Assembly: GCF_021134715.1 (NCBI RefSeq) | Contig: NC_060023.1 | Location: forward strand, 2,542,001-2,606,000 | Direction: 5' to 3' | Source: Daphnia pulex | Taxonomy: Eukaryota > Arthropoda > Branchiopoda > Diplostraca > Daphniidae | DNA: 64,000 nucleotides | Shown: positions 46,250-58,146 of the stretch, in pieces | Layout: the number at the start of each line of letters is the position of its first letter | Numbering within the stretch: the stretch's first letter is position 1 | Made by a program: the position numbers and the translations under genes | Notes under the pieces: model-generated | Database searches by the model: none | What the model saw: the letters and a program-made list of their open reading frames with translations, nothing else | Told to the model about the DNA's origin: nothing

Positions 46250-48440
46250 ATGGCGACTTGCAATATCTCAATGAAAAGTCTCGTCCTATTCGCAGCGCAA
46301 TTATTGGCGACTGTTTGTGGTCAAGAATCTCCTTCTTCCTGGGCCAAACTACAAATTTCGCCCAACGAACTTTGTTCTATGCCGTTCGGTAGTTTTCGCG
46401 TCAACATTTACGAGCACGCCGACAATAGCAAGTTGAGTACACTTCCCGCCCGTTACAAATATTTCTACACTCCGATCGCCCTGCTGGATCACACAAGCGC
46501 CACCAGTTCCTTCAACAACGTCACAAAACAACCGGAAATCCGATTCCGTATTGAAATGTGGAACGATAAGGTCGAAAGTGAAGTGGTTAAATATCTGGGC
46601 AAAGTCATCGGTCAACCAGTTCACGATCACCAGGTACAAGTTATTCCACTGGAGAAAGTAGTTCTGGTCAACACGATACCTTCAACTGCTTTCTCCCTCG
46701 GCAATAATTGGCTTCCCTATCAGCTGCACAAATTCCTTCAATTTTCTCTGTCGTGTTTTACGCAAAACGATTGCGATCAACTGGCGCTCGACATGCGCTC
46801 TAACCCGGAACAGTTCGACCATTTAAAACTTTTGTTTAGCTTAACTTCACAGGCGTCACAAACAAAGGAAACCACTATTCGCATCGACAGTGTCGTTTCG
46901 GGACAAATGGTCAGCAATCTCTTGCAACGATTTGGCCAAACAGACGAGATTCTACTAACGACTAACGATGAGAAGCGACTATTGACAGAAACAACAACCA
47001 ACATCCTCGTAGAAACGTTCGACGAATCGGACGTTGTTTCTCCAAATTCGGAATCGCAGATCTACAACATGTTAAGGAACTTGCTTTTCTCTAATAAGAC
47101 GGTCGTCAAAGAGCAGAGCGACAAGATGTGGGACACGGTTTTCTGGAATGAGGAAAATTACCGACCGGACAAGGCAGCAAAATCATTAAACGAAGTCTAC
47201 AAGAAGTTGGACGTGGAATCAAAGAAGAAAATGTCGGAATTGTATAAAAATATCAAAAAGATGGACGGCCAAGAAAATGTTTTGTTCGCTATTGTTTCAG
47301 CGAAGGTACCGGTGACAACAGATTTTGCCAAACACGGATCTACTTCCAAGGACGATATTGATAAATTTTATCAAATGAGTAAAGGCTATGTTGAATGGGA
47401 TGGAGATAAATTCGTTCCCAAACCGTTAGCTCTCAGTAAAATTAATCTTACACAATTGCGTGAAAGGCATTTGTTAAAAGATCGTAAAGTGATCGTTCGT
47501 TACTCGATCGCTGTCTTGTCCATCCCCATTAATTTTATACAATACCGTGGATTGACTGTCACTGACGAATGGCGAAATTTGAAGGACGAGTTAAAAGGTA
47601 TTTTGCTGCTATTATATTACGCGTAACGTAAAATTTCAAATTTCCGACGACTTCTTTTTTTGAAAGAAACAAGGACCACTCTTTCGAATTTGAAAAAGGA
47701 CTTGAATGGTAGGAACATTGGACTTTAAAAACTTTTTCCTGATTTCTAAATTTTACTGATAAATATTACTGGACAGAGAGAACAAATGCCATCGAGGATA
47801 TTGGTAGGATCCCAATGTCCTGCGCTGATCTCCGTCAAATTGGACATAAAAAAAATGGACTCTTTTCGATTATGGGGAAAAAAATGATGGAAACTGTCCA
47901 CTGCAATTTTTCGAAGCAATCTAACGAGGAAGGTATTGCTAGAAAACATTTATAGATAAATTAAAGCTGCTTAAATCGGCATGTGTGTACACAATTATAG
48001 GTTTTCAGAAATGGATTGGTTACGTTGACGTCAAATCTACTCCCGTTTACTTTCATGCGCAGAAGACTTCAAGTTACGCAAGAATCAACACCGCAATCCC
48101 GTTTGAAGAAGCAAGGATCAATGTGGGGAATGCCATGAACCTTCCGACAGGAATATTCGTAGCTCCAAGACCGGGGAAATATTACTTTGGATATTCGGGA
48201 ATCAGTGAAAGCAATGAGGCACGAGTATTGTTACAAATGAAGACTGAAACAGAAGATTGGTTCACAATAGGACAGGGGTTCAGTACAACTAGTTATGAAA
48301 CCTTTTCGCTTCAGTCTACTTTGCAGCTTCTTAAAGGTGATCAAATAAGACTATTCCTATTGGGCGGATCTATTCTCGATAATGCAGCCCATTACACTAA
48401 CTTCGTTGGAGGGCTTGTCGAGGAAAATGTCTTTGAGTAG
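46250..48440 (+). CDS. Secreted protein: large unknown N-domain + neurexin-IV-like piece + C1q (copy 2)
   Basis: Duplicate of the 18717 gene with identical exon structure (46250-47597, 47777-47932, 48001-48440) and 647 residues. Signal peptide, unrecognised N-terminal region, RIPMSCADLRQIGHKKNGLF exon and C1q exon are all intact. By eye there are about a dozen amino-acid changes in the N-terminal part (for example EHDENSK to EHADNSK, DKKWDT to DKMWDT, LFDIFSAK to LFAIVSAK) and about five in C1q, most of them clustered near its end (MFLLRGSVHD to LFLLGGSILD). The clustering in a C1q surface loop may reflect relaxed constraint or diversification. A poly(A) signal lies at 48647-48652. Function unknown. 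Confidence 0.8.
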
Positions 48441-49093
48441 AATCATTTTAGTTGATTTTACTTAAAGATTTCTTATACTACGATGCTGAAAACTTTTGCA
48501 TGCATTTCTGTTTGAAAATCTGTTTTCTTAAGATAAACTGCTTGTAAGATGAAATTCTTAACACCAAGTCGATTTGAAATTAGAAGCTATATCCTATGAA
48601 TCACTTTAACTCCTTTATATGTACACTACCGATGCATTACATATGCAATAAAGAGAAGGTCACATACTTTGACTTGATCATTGCGTCAGTTTGAGCAGTT
48701 TCATGGGCTGGAAATATCCATTTCATACGCTGTCACGTTTCTGCAAGTCACCTACAACCGATTTGTAAGGATTGGAATGCTGGCCTCCTCTACGACACAT
48801 TCAATTGTAAAGCCAGGGAAAAAGTCCAATTTAGGTTAACGAATCGCCTCAACGGCGGTAACATATATATTGACTAAGACACAGTACAGCTATAAAATCG
48901 TAACGACATACCTGTTGGCTTTTAGCTGAATTTAACCTTTGAATTTAAATAACGTCTAACATTTAGAACGGACAACTTAAACTATTGAATAGGATTTTTT
49001 GTGCGTTTTTAAGACAGTTAATCCCGATTGTCGATCAGATCATTGATATGTGATTAGCACCCAACTTACAAGCCGTTACTACTTTCCAGCTGA

Positions 49094-50492
49094 TCACAAG
49101 CCCTTATTGAAATAGACTTTAGAGATTGAGCCTTCGCCAACAGTCTTTTTGAGTTTTTCGTATTGTTCCGGCTCGAAACAGGCCAGCGTTGAGACGTCCA
49201 AAGAGCTAAAAAAGAAAAATGAGCCACAATGATTTAGTACTCACGGGCGTGCATAAATCACAAAAATGTGTACCATCTTTGAGGGAAGAGGGCGCAAGCG
49301 GCGGGAGTCATGAAGGTGAGACTAGATGGGAAAATAAAATCAATAAGATTAATAACCCTTTATGAGAATGGATTCAATTCGTAATTTATGTACATTGCTC
49401 CGCAGGCGACGATCTGAAAAGGCGCATGTAAGAATTTAATTCGTTGCATCCAAGAATAGCTCTCCAATTTTTCCATCACGAGGGGCAGTAAAGCTGTGCA
49501 AATATTTCATTCAACGGATTAGATTCGAAATTTATTTGCAATCATTCATCGACTCAACTCATTCCAGGAGCTGCCATAGCGATTCGTGAGATTACAACTT
49601 GCGTGATTCCTTTAGCAGCGGCCAGCTAAAATGTTGTTTAGTAAAAAAATGTAATTCACGTAGGTTTCATAAAAGATAAGGCATGGAAAATTTACGCGAG
49701 ATTCGGTGACAGCGTTTCCATTTTCGTCGTAAACGACGATGCCGTTAATTAATTCCGACTGACGCATCAGTGGAATATTTACGCAATTGGCAGCGGCTAC
49801 GGCAGCAAATGGAACATAGCGCTGTAGAAGACTTCCGGCTCTCTTTTCCAAGAAGGTCTTGAGACCAAGGGCGGTAACCAACGCGGATGTTGTCGCCGAA
49901 ACGTATGCCACGCCCAACTGGGTCGACGAGACTTCTGACTTGGCGTTACGGTTGGTGTAATTCACTAGAGCGTTGAAGGATTGGTTGACCCACTGCCAAA
50001 ACACCACAGCAGGGACAGTCCTGGATTATTATGTATGCCAAAGTGAATCATAAATTCTGCATAGTCTATAAGGCAAGGACAATTTTTTTTTTTTTTTAAC
50101 CTGTAAAACTGCAACATGAAGCCAGTGATGAGCATACCCCCTGGAACTTGGAAAGACATTCTACCGCAGAAATTCTGAAGTTCACCAGAGTCAGGGTGAA
50201 AAGCAGATTCGTAGAGTTTCCTTGCATACCAAACTTGTTCAGTTGTAGTTCCTGGTGGTTCTCGGTGATTCCTGCAAAATCAAAAAAGTTATTCATTAAT
50301 AAAAGAGACAAAGTGTTTAATTTTGAGATGTAAAATTAAGTACTTGTATTTCTCGACCAAGGTTTTGGCTTCATAGAGTTGCTCGCTTGAAACAACACAA
50401 GATCTTGGATCAGTAACCCAAAAGAAATGCTTCAGCCTTCCTGAAAATGTGCTCTGATCCCACTTGGGTTGGCTAAAATCAATTCGCTGCAT
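49094..50492 (-). CDS. Sfxn: Sideroflexin, copy 2
   Basis: Duplicate of the 21516-22916 gene with the same seven exons and 323 residues. Coding changes are almost all silent; I found one replacement, near the C-terminus (STLARFEPE in copy 1, STLACFEPE here). Hallmarks are as in copy 1 ([36 protein letters not shown]). This copy keeps longer upstream sequence (50493-50660 and beyond) that does not match block B, so it more likely has the original promoter and is the parental gene. The family acts in the inner mitochondrial membrane as a serine carrier. Confidence 0.93.
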
Positions 50493-50608
50493 CTTTTTGT
50501 CCTGTAATGAATCTCCGATCGGCAGCTCACAAGTTTTAAAAAACCTCGACAAAATCGAACTGGCGAATAATTTCGACTGAACGTCTCTGTACAAACTAAT
50601 CAACCCCC

Positions 50609-53600
50609 AAAATCTATTGTTTTCTAGACGGACGTTGAATCCTTCAAAAATCACGTCTACTATTCAACAACAACCTCATTAAAATGCACTACAGGTGTTC
50701 CATCAACTAGTCGAGAGATGACACCGAAATTATAAACAATACAAAAATCTCGAAGCCATCTAGCGCTAATAATCAAAAGTCCTTGATGAGGCAATAAAAC
50801 GAAAAACAAACGAGCGATAAACACACACGAAAAACACATTTTTAATAAAAATATTGAATGACATGATGGATAGCAAGGTCTTGCCATTCTGACAAACGAT
50901 CAAGTACGCGATTCCATCATCCGCAAATTCTTTCCTTGTGTATCAAACGATTGAAAAAAACAAAAATAAATGCGGGTCACGGTTTGCATGTATCTCTACG
51001 ACACACACAAAAAACAACCAACAAACACACACACCGCTCGCAAAACCAAGTGTATAAATAAACTCGATCCGCAGAAGCGCATATTTAGGTGACGGGGATC
51101 GATCTTGGATGCGCTCAAGATCATCATGTCTGTGCTGGGCTGGCGGTTAAAAGCGCGCGGAGAGATAGCTGATAGTGAATGAATTTCAAATAAAAAAGTG
51201 AAAGTTCTTTGGTGTCAGTCGCGCCACCGTAAACAAATATGCTCAAATAGATTTATCGGACTGATGGTTGACACTGTAAAATGTTGTTTGAAAAATACTT
51301 CCGTAATAGGTCCGCCACCAGGTGTGATTTCTTTTTTTGGTAATCAAGCGGAATGCGGAATAGAAAGGTTAAACATATATCCGGACGGAGAGAGAGAAAT
51401 ATATAAAGTCCTTGGCTGATCGATTTCCCCCTTTTTTTCTTTTCTTTTGTACACCGAAAAACTTAATTTATACACTCACTCAGTCAACCCGTCATTTGAA
51501 TGTATTCACACTACATCGAGCTCATCCAGTAAGAGCGCTGGATTTTCTTCTCTCTCCGGAGGCGAATAGAGAGGAACGTACACGAGCCAAAATAGCGTGT
51601 GACCACCCAGAGCGAAAAGACTATTTTCATGTAATATTATAGAAAAGATGGTCAGCTTTTTTTTTTCTTTTCAGATTCGTGTGCCAATCTCTTGTGTGTG
51701 CGCTGTTGCCGAAAAAGAGGCAATTCATCATCGAGTCACGACCCCCTCCTCCTCTAACAAGAAAAGTGGAAGAGAGAGAGAAAAAAAAATGCATTACATT
51801 ACCGCGAGTGTAGGTATATATATGATTACATATTTATGAATGATGAAACACATCTCCAACTAAAAACACAGCCGCCGTATAAATATAATAATAATAATAA
51901 ATATAATGGACCGAATTAGTAGTTGATTTAATACATACCTACATATACCGGAGATATAAAAAGCGATACGCCTTTCAGGTTTACGCATTAAACTGAGAAG
52001 ATTTTTTGGCACGCGGCAAACTTTTTCAACAATTGACCCGCGCGCGTCTACACAAAATCATAGCGCTCCACCAAAAAGAAACAAGGCAGGAAGGAACTTG
52101 GCTAGGCGTCTGGAAAGAATGTCGCCGTAAAAGTTTGGTTCACGGTCGATACGCGATTACATGCGGGTGGTGGTGTGTGCTGCTATTATTATTCGTCCGA
52201 TCGACCCTTTTTTATTCCAGAGTGGTTATACAAACCAAAGCAAATGGAGTCAATCCGTCTCCATTTCCCAAAAGGGAAAAACAGTTCCGTCAGTCTCACT
52301 TGGATGATATCCTCCCCGAAAAAAACACGCCCCAGTTTCTTCCCCACAAATGTTCCTTCCGTTTTTATACATTTCTACATATACTCTTCTTTTACGGGTT
52401 TTTTCACTTGTAACCTTCCAAAAGTCTCGAGTATTTCTTTTGGATTTTCCAAACGGCAATGGCGTTGGTGGGCGCAATTTCGCCATCCATCTTTTGCCAG
52501 CAGCTACATATCTTTTTGAAATGACGCGCGCGTTTCTATTTATGCGTGAGTGTGTCGTATATACCGGCCGGCGTGAAAAAAAACCCCGGTATAGATGCAC
52601 TACTAGACGAGTCGATTGGCTCGATCTCTTTCGTTGATATGTGCCCTCGCCGCGCGATATTTAGAGGTTGTTGAGATGATGGATCCGCATCTTGCTCATC
52701 TGTCATCAAAGAGGTCGGGAATATAAGCAAAACAACCACCACCCGAAATGAATAAAAAGGAAAAAAAGATATACTATAAGGTGCATTGAAGATGTTTTTA
52801 AAAAAATGAAATAAAATAAAATTCTTGGCTCGTGAAAATGTCTATCCTATATCAAAGATAAAAGGCTACGCTATATTATAAAAAAATAAATTAGCGGGAA
52901 ACACATCATCAAGAGTCAAGAGATCCATTGGCGAATTGAATCCAGCAGTTTCATCCTTCGTCCCCTTTGGGGATTATGATGGATCTGTTTTGTTTAGATT
53001 ATAAAACTCTGCGGCTGTGTGTGTAGTATAGTATACGAGTGAAATGATAATCTTGCGTCCAATAATAATGGCTGTCATTTATTCCTGTATGTTGTGTAAA
53101 TTCAATTTTTTTTCCTGGAATTCGAATCTACCCAACGCCCCCTGATATCATTCTGTTCACCTTCCGGCGCTGAATTCAAATGAACCAAAAGGGGAAACTC
53201 TCTCATTAAGTTGTTTTCTGTTTTTCTTCTTCCAAACTACTTTCGATGGCTGCTGGTAGCATTGGGTGTTAGCTTCGAATGAAAATGATGAATGCGATAT
53301 TATACTCAATTCAAATTTGGCGGTAACAATTTCGAAAAACTTTGAAAGGGCGGTGGACGACAGTCAGTTACTTCTGTCTTGATTCATCATGTGATGGCTC
53401 TTGACAACTCTGAAAATCCCGAAAGTAAAAGTTGAAATCTTTAGAAAAATAAATTTTTCAAGGATTTTTAAAAAAAGTTGTTTTTCTGCTTAGGAAAAAA
53501 GATGCGCGAAAGAAAAAGTTGGGAAATGTTATTCTTGTTGTAGAGACTTTTTGGCGTCGCCAGAGTTTTTTGGGCGACGTGCTGCTGTGCGAGGTTTTTG

Positions 53601-54349
53601 GTGGGAGGGGAAGCAGACTCTCAGCCTCTTCTATTCCGTTGGCAGTCCAACAGCGAACGTGCCACCGTGCAGTCGCGTGTTTGAACGATCCCTCCCAACA
53701 TATTTTCGTTAGTGTGTTGTTTGTTTGTTTGTCGGTTACATACAATTCGGTTCAAGTTTCGCTTTCTTTCTCTTGGAGACATTCCGAGCGAGCGGTTGAA
53801 TCCATCGTTTGGCTGTCTCATTCAATGTGACAACGAAACCGGAAGAAGGAATTTCCTGCATCCAGCGGACAAACATACAAACAATCCAAAAAAGATTAGC
53901 TCATCTATTCCTGTCGCGCTGTCGCTATCCGTACCATACACCAAACAACAACAACAATGAGGTGCTAATACACAGCTGCTGGGCTGCCGGATTCCTTCTG
54001 CTGCTTCCGCCAGTGTGTCTGTGTGTCTATTTGTGCGGATATCTGAAACTGATCCGGTATTCCGTCGAAGACTGGCCGGCTTCAATTACTACGTGATCCA
54101 TTTATACAAGCAGTGGACAACAATAAATCCCCACCACCAATAGGAAAAAACTTAGTTCATTTAAAGTTAATTCCTTTCCCGCCGACCACACCTGGCGTTC
54201 GCTATTTGAAAAATTCACGACTGACGCTCTTTGACTTTTATCGGCGACTGCACTTAAAATTTCTAAAAATACCGACTGCTATAGACAAAAAGATTTTTAA
54301 ACAAAATTGTACCCGCGGGCTGTGTGTGATGCCTTGATATCAATTCCCA
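50609..54349. other. Intergenic and 5' region of the GPCR gene
   Basis: No gene recognised. Overlapping small open frames on both strands at 52.0-54.3 kb are long mostly because GC content rises toward the GPCR. They share no domain. A 5' untranslated exon of the receptor may lie here, but I cannot place it. Simple-sequence patches (AATAAT at about 51885, ACACAC at about 51000) are present. Confidence 0.5.
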
Positions 54350-56422
54350 ATGACCGGGATCACGACGGAAGATTTGGTGCTGCGTCTGCGTGAACTCTTG
54401 CTCCAGGAGGCTCTGCAGCTCCAGGAGGCGGCCAGTCACCCGCAAGTCGAAACAGTCGCATCCGGATCTCAATCCAACTCGGATCTGTGGCAAACGGCCG
54501 CCGCCACGGCCGTCACGGCCGTCACTTCCGTCATGAACGGTAGCAGCCCTTTCCAGACGGCGGCCGCCCGTTCGACGCCCACAGTAGCCGGACATCACCT
54601 CCACCACCACCACCACACCAACGGCAGCAGCAGCAGCCACAACAGCAACAGCAGCAACAGCATCAGTCAGGCTATCCTCACTGTCCTCCAGGGCATCCGC
54701 CCCCGTCATCAGAATAACTCACGCACCTCTCAGGTATACATAATGTGACGTGAACGGTGATTAATGGCCCTCGTGTCTCTGGCAAAAGGTAAAAGGGTAT
54801 CATTTATGGCATTTCACCATATCAGATTGAGAGTTGAATCATTAGGCAATCCGCTTTGATTGATAATCGATACCCAAAATGATAATAATTAACACAAATT
54901 TATGTATACTAATTTGTTTGGTGAATGAATGAATTGGGGCCCCTTTTCCTCCACCCCACCGCCCAGTTGGATTGGGTGAGCGATGATCAGCAGCACAATC
55001 CATCGGTGTGGAACTCGGCCAACTGGACGTTTCCAGACTTGGATCTGACATCTTTCATGGAGGCGGACATGGATGGACTGGGCTCCAGCGGATCAGACGG
55101 TTCGTCGTCGTATCAACAGCGTAGCAGCGCCGGATTGAGAACTGCCATCATCGCCACCGCCTACGCCCTGGTGATGGCAATTTCACTTTTCGGCAATTTG
55201 CTCGTCTGCTACGTCGTGTTCCGGCACAGGAGACTCCAGCGCAGCATCACCTACACATTCCTGGTGAATGTGGCCCTGTCTGACCTTCTCATGACTTGCC
55301 TCAATATCCCGTTCAGCGTCTCCAGAGTCCTGCTGGATCACTGGCCATTCGGCCAATTCCTCTGCTCCCTGGTGCCGTTCGTTCAAGTCATGAGCGTCTA
55401 CGTTTCGTCGCTGACTATGGCCGCTATCGCCGTCGACCGCTATCGGGTCATTTTGACGCCCTTGAAGCGTCGATTGAGGCCCCCGCACGGCCTCATCATC
55501 ATGGCGATTCTCTGGATCTTGGCCTCGATGGCAGCCCTGCCCTACGCTCTCTACAGCGAGGTCGTCCCCATTTTCACCTATAGGTTAGAAAGGAAAACAA
55601 AAAAACAAAATGACATTTGGGTGGGGATAAGACAAAAGGAATGATAATCGATTTGGATCTTTACCAATCCAACAGGCCTCTGAGACGGTGCCAAGCCAGA
55701 TTTCCAACTCCGGCGCTGGAATTCCGGCGATATTTGACATTGATCACCTTCGCCACCCAGTACGTCATCCCACTGGGCATTTCCGGACTGGCCTATGGAG
55801 CTATCGTCCGACGAGTATTTGAATTCAATCATTTTTTTAGAAAATCAAACCAAATTCCACTTCATTTTCTCATTTTACCATAAAGTTGTGGATGAGATCT
55901 TTTGTCGGAGCGGTTACGGATAACCAACGAGTGCGGCAGGATCGCGCCAAACGCAAAACAATTCAAATGGTATGAAAATATGACAAAATAAAAACCTAAT
56001 TTGAAAATGAGTAACATTACGAGGGGGTTAAACAGTTATTAGTGGTCATATCGCTATTTGCCCTTTGCTGGTTGCCACTGAATGTCTACCATTTGGTGAG
56101 TGACGTCGGAGCTTCAGAGTCGGCCACACGGCACAACTCGACGGCCTTTTTGGTTTGTCACTGGCTGGCAATGTCATCCGTCTGTTACAACCCATTCGTC
56201 TACTGTTGGCTCAACGCCAATTTTCGCGACGCCGTTCAAACCTGCGGACGGCTGTGCATGCGCAGCGTTTGGTTTCGACGCAATCAGCGCAAACAACAGC
56301 CCAGCATCATCATGCACAACACGACGACGGCCGTACTTCACCAACAACATCAAGGTCGGGTGACGATTGTTTTACAACCGCCTACAACTTGCTCTACAGT
56401 GTGTAATACGATATGTGGGTGA
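54350..56422 (+). CDS. Neuropeptide-type class A GPCR (NPY/GPR83-like)
   Basis: Five exons (54350-54733, 54967-55583, 55676-55814, 55886-55969, 56036-56422) join in frame to 536 residues. The N-terminal ectodomain of about 190 residues is rich in His, Ser and Asn runs (HHHHH, SSSSHNSNSSNS). Seven helices follow: TM1 AISLFGNLLVCYVVF, TM2 VNVALSDLLMTCLNIPF, Cys before TM3 (GQFLCSLVPF), TM3 ending AVDRYRV (the DRY motif), TM4 LWILASMAALPYAL, ECL2 with RRCQARFP, TM5 around YVIPLGISGLAYGA, TM6 ALCWLPLNVYHL, TM7 CYNPFVYCWLN (NPxxY). The DHWPFG loop, WLPLN and NPFVYCWLN point to the NPY/RYamide/GPR83 group; the ligand cannot be told. An alternative last exon at 56498-56658 also fits in frame (see separate entry). 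Confidence 0.85.
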
Positions 56423-56497
56423 AAAAGTGTCACATGTATAGTTTTTTTCTTTCTCTTCTTCTCTCTCTATCCCGCATGTACACGCTAAAAAATATAG

Positions 56498-56658
56498 AGT
56501 CGACATCTAACACCATCACCGGTCTCATCATCACCACGAATCCGGCCAGCCGGCCACAGAACTCGATCGACTCGGTCCAGCTAATTGAGCAGCTCGAATT
56601 GCTCGTGCCGGATAACCCGACACAGTTAACCATCAACGAGGAAACTTCCCTGGTGTAA
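56498..56658 (+). CDS. Alternative C-terminal exon of the GPCR
   Basis: If a donor at 56354/56355 (CATCAAG|GTCGGG) is used with the acceptor ending ATATAG at 56497, the reading frame continues (phase 1) for 53 residues: STSNTITGLIITT..., ending INEETSLV. The total would be 567 residues. The last four residues, TSLV, fit a class I PDZ-binding motif. The TAA stop at 56656-56658 overlaps an AATAAA poly(A) signal at 56657-56662. The open, low-AT sequence and good frame fit support it; which form is made is unknown. Confidence 0.55.
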
Positions 56659-56971
56659 TAAAAGTTTTCTTTAACTATATTATAAAAATATTACTTTTTT
56701 TTTTTACATGAACTCAATTTTTAATCAGAATTTGTTTTTCTTCAAAAAATTGTTTTATGTATAAAATTCATCAACCACAGTTTTTCCCTTTTTCGTGTGT
56801 ACAATAACTCAATAGAACATTTCGTTTTCCAATTTTAAATTATATTTTACTAGGAATATTGTGTTTTGTGTCTGTTTGCACGATTTTTGACACTGACAAA
56901 ACAAAAAATTGGCGATGTATAGACGTGTAAATATAGACGCAAAGAAAAACTTTGGCTGGTCTTGCCTAACA

Positions 56972-58146
56972 TCACACTGTTTTAAATGGCAGTACGCTGG
57001 CAGTGTTGGAAGTGTCCAATACGGGATTGGACACAACTAGAGGAACGTCAGCGTCAGGTGAATCGAGAGAAGGATAATGTTGTCGATAGCAAAAGTAAGC
57101 GGTGAACAATCCCAATAAGGAGCCGCAGAGAACATCTTTTTTTCCGGAAAAAAAAAGATTTTGTTGACAAAAAACTAGAAATACAAAATGAGGGCGTGTT
57201 TTTTTTTCTTACCTTGCCAGTGGTGATGATAGTCACATGTCCTACTGAGAGCGACGGTCAAGGCTATGAGCAGAGGTAAAAGGGAGACTAAAAGACGAAG
57301 GCTTTGCCCACGTCCTTTCACGTTGAACACGCCCAATTTCCCTGCCATGTATAGGCTGATGAAACCTAAACTGGCAAAGGAAACTGCATGGTCCAATCAA
57401 AAAACAAAAAAACAACATTTTGACATGATTGAATATGTTGTCTTTGTTAAGAAACAAAAGAAAAGTAATCTTACATGAGGAGTGGCCACTGGGAAAGCTT
57501 TTCCTTCCTTCAGTTATTACAGATGGATCTCCCGTACAGTGCATGGCGGGATTGGCATGCCCATCCGGAAAACATCGCCAGAAAAAATCTGGACGTGGTC
57601 TGCCTAGATTAAACAGTACAAAAGGTCAAAATAAATAAATGCAATTGTGTTTAACTTTGATACTTACCAACAGTTAATTTAATAATGTCTGTAATTATTC
57701 CGTTGATCCCTAAAGCAAGAGTGAGAGAGAGAAGAGCCTGTGTCACATCGGTCACTTCCCGTCTGAAGAAATACATCACAAATATCACAATTAAAGGGGC
57801 AAACACCACAATTGGCTGTGGAGTGAAAAAAGATTAAAATTCTGTTTTATAATCACATTCATATGTTAATATTACCCAAAGCATTTTAGAAGGAACATAA
57901 CTTTCAGTCACTGGGTTTTTGTACAGCCATAGTTCATCAGGATGTATTTTCCTTTCAAATGGCTGGAGTTTTTCCATCAACCTAGAAAAATGAATGGCAC
58001 CAATCAAGCATGTGAAAATTAAATTCTAAATAAGTAATCAAGTACCAAACCTACACAAAACTAATAACCAAGGAAATTCTGACAACAACTTCAATCCATA
58101 ATTGCTGATGTTTCATGAATCTCTTCCGAAATGCAGTGCTCTTCAT
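56972..58146 (-). CDS. PAP2-family lipid phosphate phosphatase (PLPP4/5-like)
   Basis: Six exons on the minus strand (58146-58055, 57981-57876, 57815-57668, 57603-57475, 57383-57213, 57135-56972) join in frame to 269 residues, the usual length of PLPP4/5 (PPAPDC1). All three PAP2 signature motifs are present: [19 protein letters not shown] (K-x6-RP), KSFPSGHSS (PSGH) and [12 protein letters not shown] (SR-x5-H, the phosphohistidine relay). Six membrane helices flank them (for example [43 protein letters not shown]). The enzyme removes phosphate from phosphatidate, diacylglycerol pyrophosphate and related lipids at membranes. The start ATG at 58146 gives a short basic N-terminus typical of the family. 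Confidence 0.92.

Larger units (their letters stand above)
40739..50608. repeat. Segmental duplication block A, copy 2
   Basis: The match to 13413-23029 in the same orientation. It includes one 379-bp repeat unit, the TPR pseudogene, the MITE, the C1q chimera and a sideroflexin gene. Gene-free parts (42447-43946, 44291-46249, 48441-49093) mirror those of copy 1, apart from a copy-2-only stretch at about 44690-44908. At the right edge, sequence continues uniquely from 50609, unlike copy 1 where block B is joined. Confidence 0.92.

Noticed and set aside
52006-54096. Cluster of overlapping open frames on both strands
   Set aside because: No domain, no clear splice structure, and both strands equally open; GC effect near the GPCR gene.
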